DNA from: Longimicrobiales bacterium
GTDB taxonomy: Bacteria > Gemmatimonadota > Gemmatimonadetes > Longimicrobiales > Gaopeijiaceae
NCBI GenBank assembly: GCA_028823235.1
Contig: JAPKBW010000005.1
Span: 1 to 64,000, forward strand
Direction of reading: 5' to 3'
Length of the DNA stretch: 64,000 nucleotides
The stretch's first letter is position 1, and each line of letters begins with the position of its first letter. A program made the translations under genes and the position numbers. This document shows, one piece after another, positions 62,921 through 64,000 of the stretch. Below the pieces are notes generated by a model. The model did no database searches. It was given only the letters and a program-made list of their open reading frames with translations, and had not been told where the DNA came from.

Positions 62921-63212
62921 ATGCTGCGTGAAAACCAGTGCCACTCTGTGCTGACACGACTCTTTTACATCGCGGCGGCAACAGTCGCGCTCACCGCACC
63001 CTCGGTAATCGAGGGTCAGGCCTACTGGCTAGGGCAGCAATTGGACTGGGACCGAAGGGCGCCGGATCGAAGTCCGTCCTGGATCTGTCCTCTATTTAGC
63101 GAAAGAGAAGGAGCATCGATTTGTGGACATCACCGAAGACCTGTCACTGCTCATCTTCTTCGCCACGCCCGGCCGTGAAGAAGATGCAGAAGGAGGCAGT
63201 TCGGATGCCTAG
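62921..63212 (+). pseudogene. Small exported protein, frameshifted
   Basis: A near-perfect GGAGG site precedes the ATG at 62921. The first frame reads a signal-peptide-like stretch, SVLTRLFYIAAATVALTAPSVIEGQ, then AYWLGQQLDWD. A second frame continues as GTEGRRIEVRPGSVLYLAKEK, EHRFVDITEDLSLLIFFATPG and REEDAEGGSSDA before a TAG at 63210-63212. The shift lies near 63040-63055, and 292 bases is one more than a multiple of three, as expected for a single-base insertion. As read, frame 1 runs to 63178 with poor composition. No family recognised. Confidence 0.6.
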
Positions 63213-63239
63213 ACGTGGCACTGGAACCAGGGTCAGCCC

Positions 63240-63746
63240 ATGAAGATCTGGATCGATGCGGACGCGGCCCCCAACGACGTGAAGACTATCGTTGCGAAAG
63301 CCGCGCTGCGGCTCGAGGTCGAGACCGCGCTGGTCGCAAACCAGCGACTTCAACCCCCCGCGAATAATCCCTTCGTGTCCTCTGTGCGTGTCGAGGGTGG
63401 GCCCGACGTAGCCGACGACCACATCGCTGAGCATGCTGAGCCGGGTGACCTCGCCATTACGGCAGATATCCCACTCGCGGCACGACTCGTCGAAAAAGAC
63501 GTGAGTACGATCGACCCACGTGGGACGGAGTACACACGGGAGAACATCGGCGAGCGCCTCTCCGTCCGGGACTTCATGGATCAACTTCGCTCCACAGGCG
63601 TGGAGACAGGGGGGCCGCAGGCATGGAATCCACAGAACAAGCAGGCCTTTGCGTCGACCTTCGACAGGGTGCTGACGAAGCTGATGCGTGCGGCACAGAA
63701 GAAGGTGGCAAAAAAGGGGCCGATGGATCTCTCCTCCGGCCCCTGA
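63240..63746 (+). CDS. YaiI/YqxD family protein (DUF188)
   Basis: A 168-residue PIN-like-fold protein with MKIWIDADAAPNDVKTIVAKAA (metal-binding Asp pair at the start), then GPDVADDHIAEHAEPGDLAITADIPLAARLVEK, where further acidic residues follow, and RGTEYTRENIGERLSVRDFMDQLR. This matches the YaiI/UPF0178 family of uncharacterised, possibly nuclease-like proteins. The basic C-terminus (AAQKKVAKKGP) may bind nucleic acid. It begins 27 bases after the frameshifted gene and converges on the glutamine synthetase gene. Confidence 0.88.
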   Translation: MKIWIDADAAPNDVKTIVAKAALRLEVETALVANQRLQPPANNPFVSSVRVEGGPDVADDHIAEHAEPGDLAITADIPLAARLVEKDVSTIDPRGTEYTRENIGERLSVRDFMDQLRSTGVETGGPQAWNPQNKQAFASTFDRVLTKLMRAAQKKVAKKGPMDLSSGP

Positions 63747-63794
63747 TCACTTCGACGAAGCTGGCGCGCCCACAGTCCCGACTGGCCCCCGTCG

Positions 63795-64000
63795 TTACTT
63801 CACAAAGAGCATGTCGCGGTAGGTCGGCACCGGCCAAAGGTCGTCCGGCACGATCCGCTCGAGCCTGTCGGCCGCGTCACGCACCGACTTCATCGCGGGA
63901 ATGATGTTGACCCGCATGTGCTCTGCCTTTGACACGACGTCGTCACCACCAAGCTCCTGATTCTGATTCGCCAACACGTCGATCGCGTCGGAAAGCTGGT
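63795..64000 (-). CDS. Type III glutamine synthetase, C-terminal fragment
   Basis: The last 68 codons of a gene whose start lies beyond the window. They read QLSDAIDVLANQNQELGG, then VSKAEHMRVNIIPAMKSVRDAADRLERIV and PDDLWPVPTYRDMLFVK before TAA. The end DDLWP-P-Y-x-x-ML-F-K is the recognisable tail of GlnN-type (GSIII) glutamine synthetases, which join ammonia to glutamate in about 700 residues. The catalytic domain is outside the window, so activity cannot be judged. GSIII occurs in Bacteroidota, cyanobacteria and several other phyla. Confidence 0.8.
   Translation of the reverse strand, partial: QLSDAIDVLANQNQELGGDDVVSKAEHMRVNIIPAMKSVRDAADRLERIVPDDLWPVPTYRDMLFVK

Noticed and set aside
7160-63212. 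All frameshifts explained by sequencing error
   Set aside because: Two of the remnants also carry nonsense substitutions or a 13-bp duplication, and genes over 3 kb show no lesions. For the single-base cases at 18760 and 62921 error remains possible and is stated there.
1-64000. CRISPR arrays, insertion sequences, prophage or integron features
   Set aside because: No regularly spaced repeats, transposase or integrase motifs, or terminal inverted repeats flanking a mobile gene were seen.
1-64000. tRNA or rRNA genes, including a tRNA-Sec near the selenoprotein
   Set aside because: I saw no cloverleaf with a T-arm GTTC-A/G pattern outside coding sequence. By-eye search is weak, and a tRNA finder would settle it.

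Overview
The window is GC-rich, densely coded bacterial DNA. The repertoire points to a free-living, aerobic, protein- and peptide-consuming bacterium, most probably of the Gemmatimonadota or a close relative. It includes a secreted DUF5916/CBM9-like protein, a sortilin-type BNR-repeat protein, a CRTAC1-type FG-GAP lipoprotein, secreted proteins with carboxypeptidase-regulatory domains, a NamZ/DUF1343 protein, a BamA-like porin, FAD-dependent thymidylate synthase and the C-terminus of a type III glutamine synthetase. The phylum is inferred from gene content, not from a marker gene. I saw no insertion sequence, prophage, CRISPR array, rRNA or tRNA.

Layout. 1-8.2 kb: SDR tail, trxB, a YumC-type flavin reductase, an AI-2E family transporter, a Nudix hydrolase, a site-2 protease, rho and, tail to tail with rho, a decayed phosphoribosyltransferase gene. 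8.2-18.9 kb: a FakA-DegV fusion, a relict secretion-ATPase N-domain, a DUF5916 protein, an operon of radical SAM protein, phosphoesterase and short asparaginase, an aldehyde dehydrogenase, thyX and a selenoprotein. 18.9-26.6 kb: a BamA-like porin and an envelope glycosyltransferase group, including a three-domain enzyme. 26.6-34.1 kb: acyl-CoA synthetase with a sodium symporter, a protein with three repeated winged-helix-like units, twin lipoproteins, and NamZ with a secreted cyclophilin. 34.1-47.4 kb: secreted proteins, an M20 peptidase, an amino-acid permease with an aminotransferase, and an amidohydrolase with a CRTAC1 lipoprotein. 47.7-62.8 kb: AddA-like and AddB-like recombination nucleases separated by 8 kb of metabolic genes (aldo/keto reductase, NhaC antiporter, two-subunit aconitase X, thioesterase, DUF819, threonine dehydratase-like enzyme). 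The end holds a frameshifted secreted protein, a YaiI family protein and the glutamine synthetase C-terminus.

The most important observation is at 17673-18260. A single gene of the AhpD/peroxidase-related family reads CxxU-xxx-H through an in-frame TGA, and a hairpin with the spacing of a bacterial SECIS follows directly. It is therefore a probable selenoprotein, co-oriented with thyX.

The second theme is gene decay. Six small genes are readable only after restoring frameshifts or stops, or survive only as fragments (7160-7697, 10194-10539, 18760-18956, 38975-39097, 51515-51990, 62921-63212), while neighbouring genes of more than 3 kb are intact.
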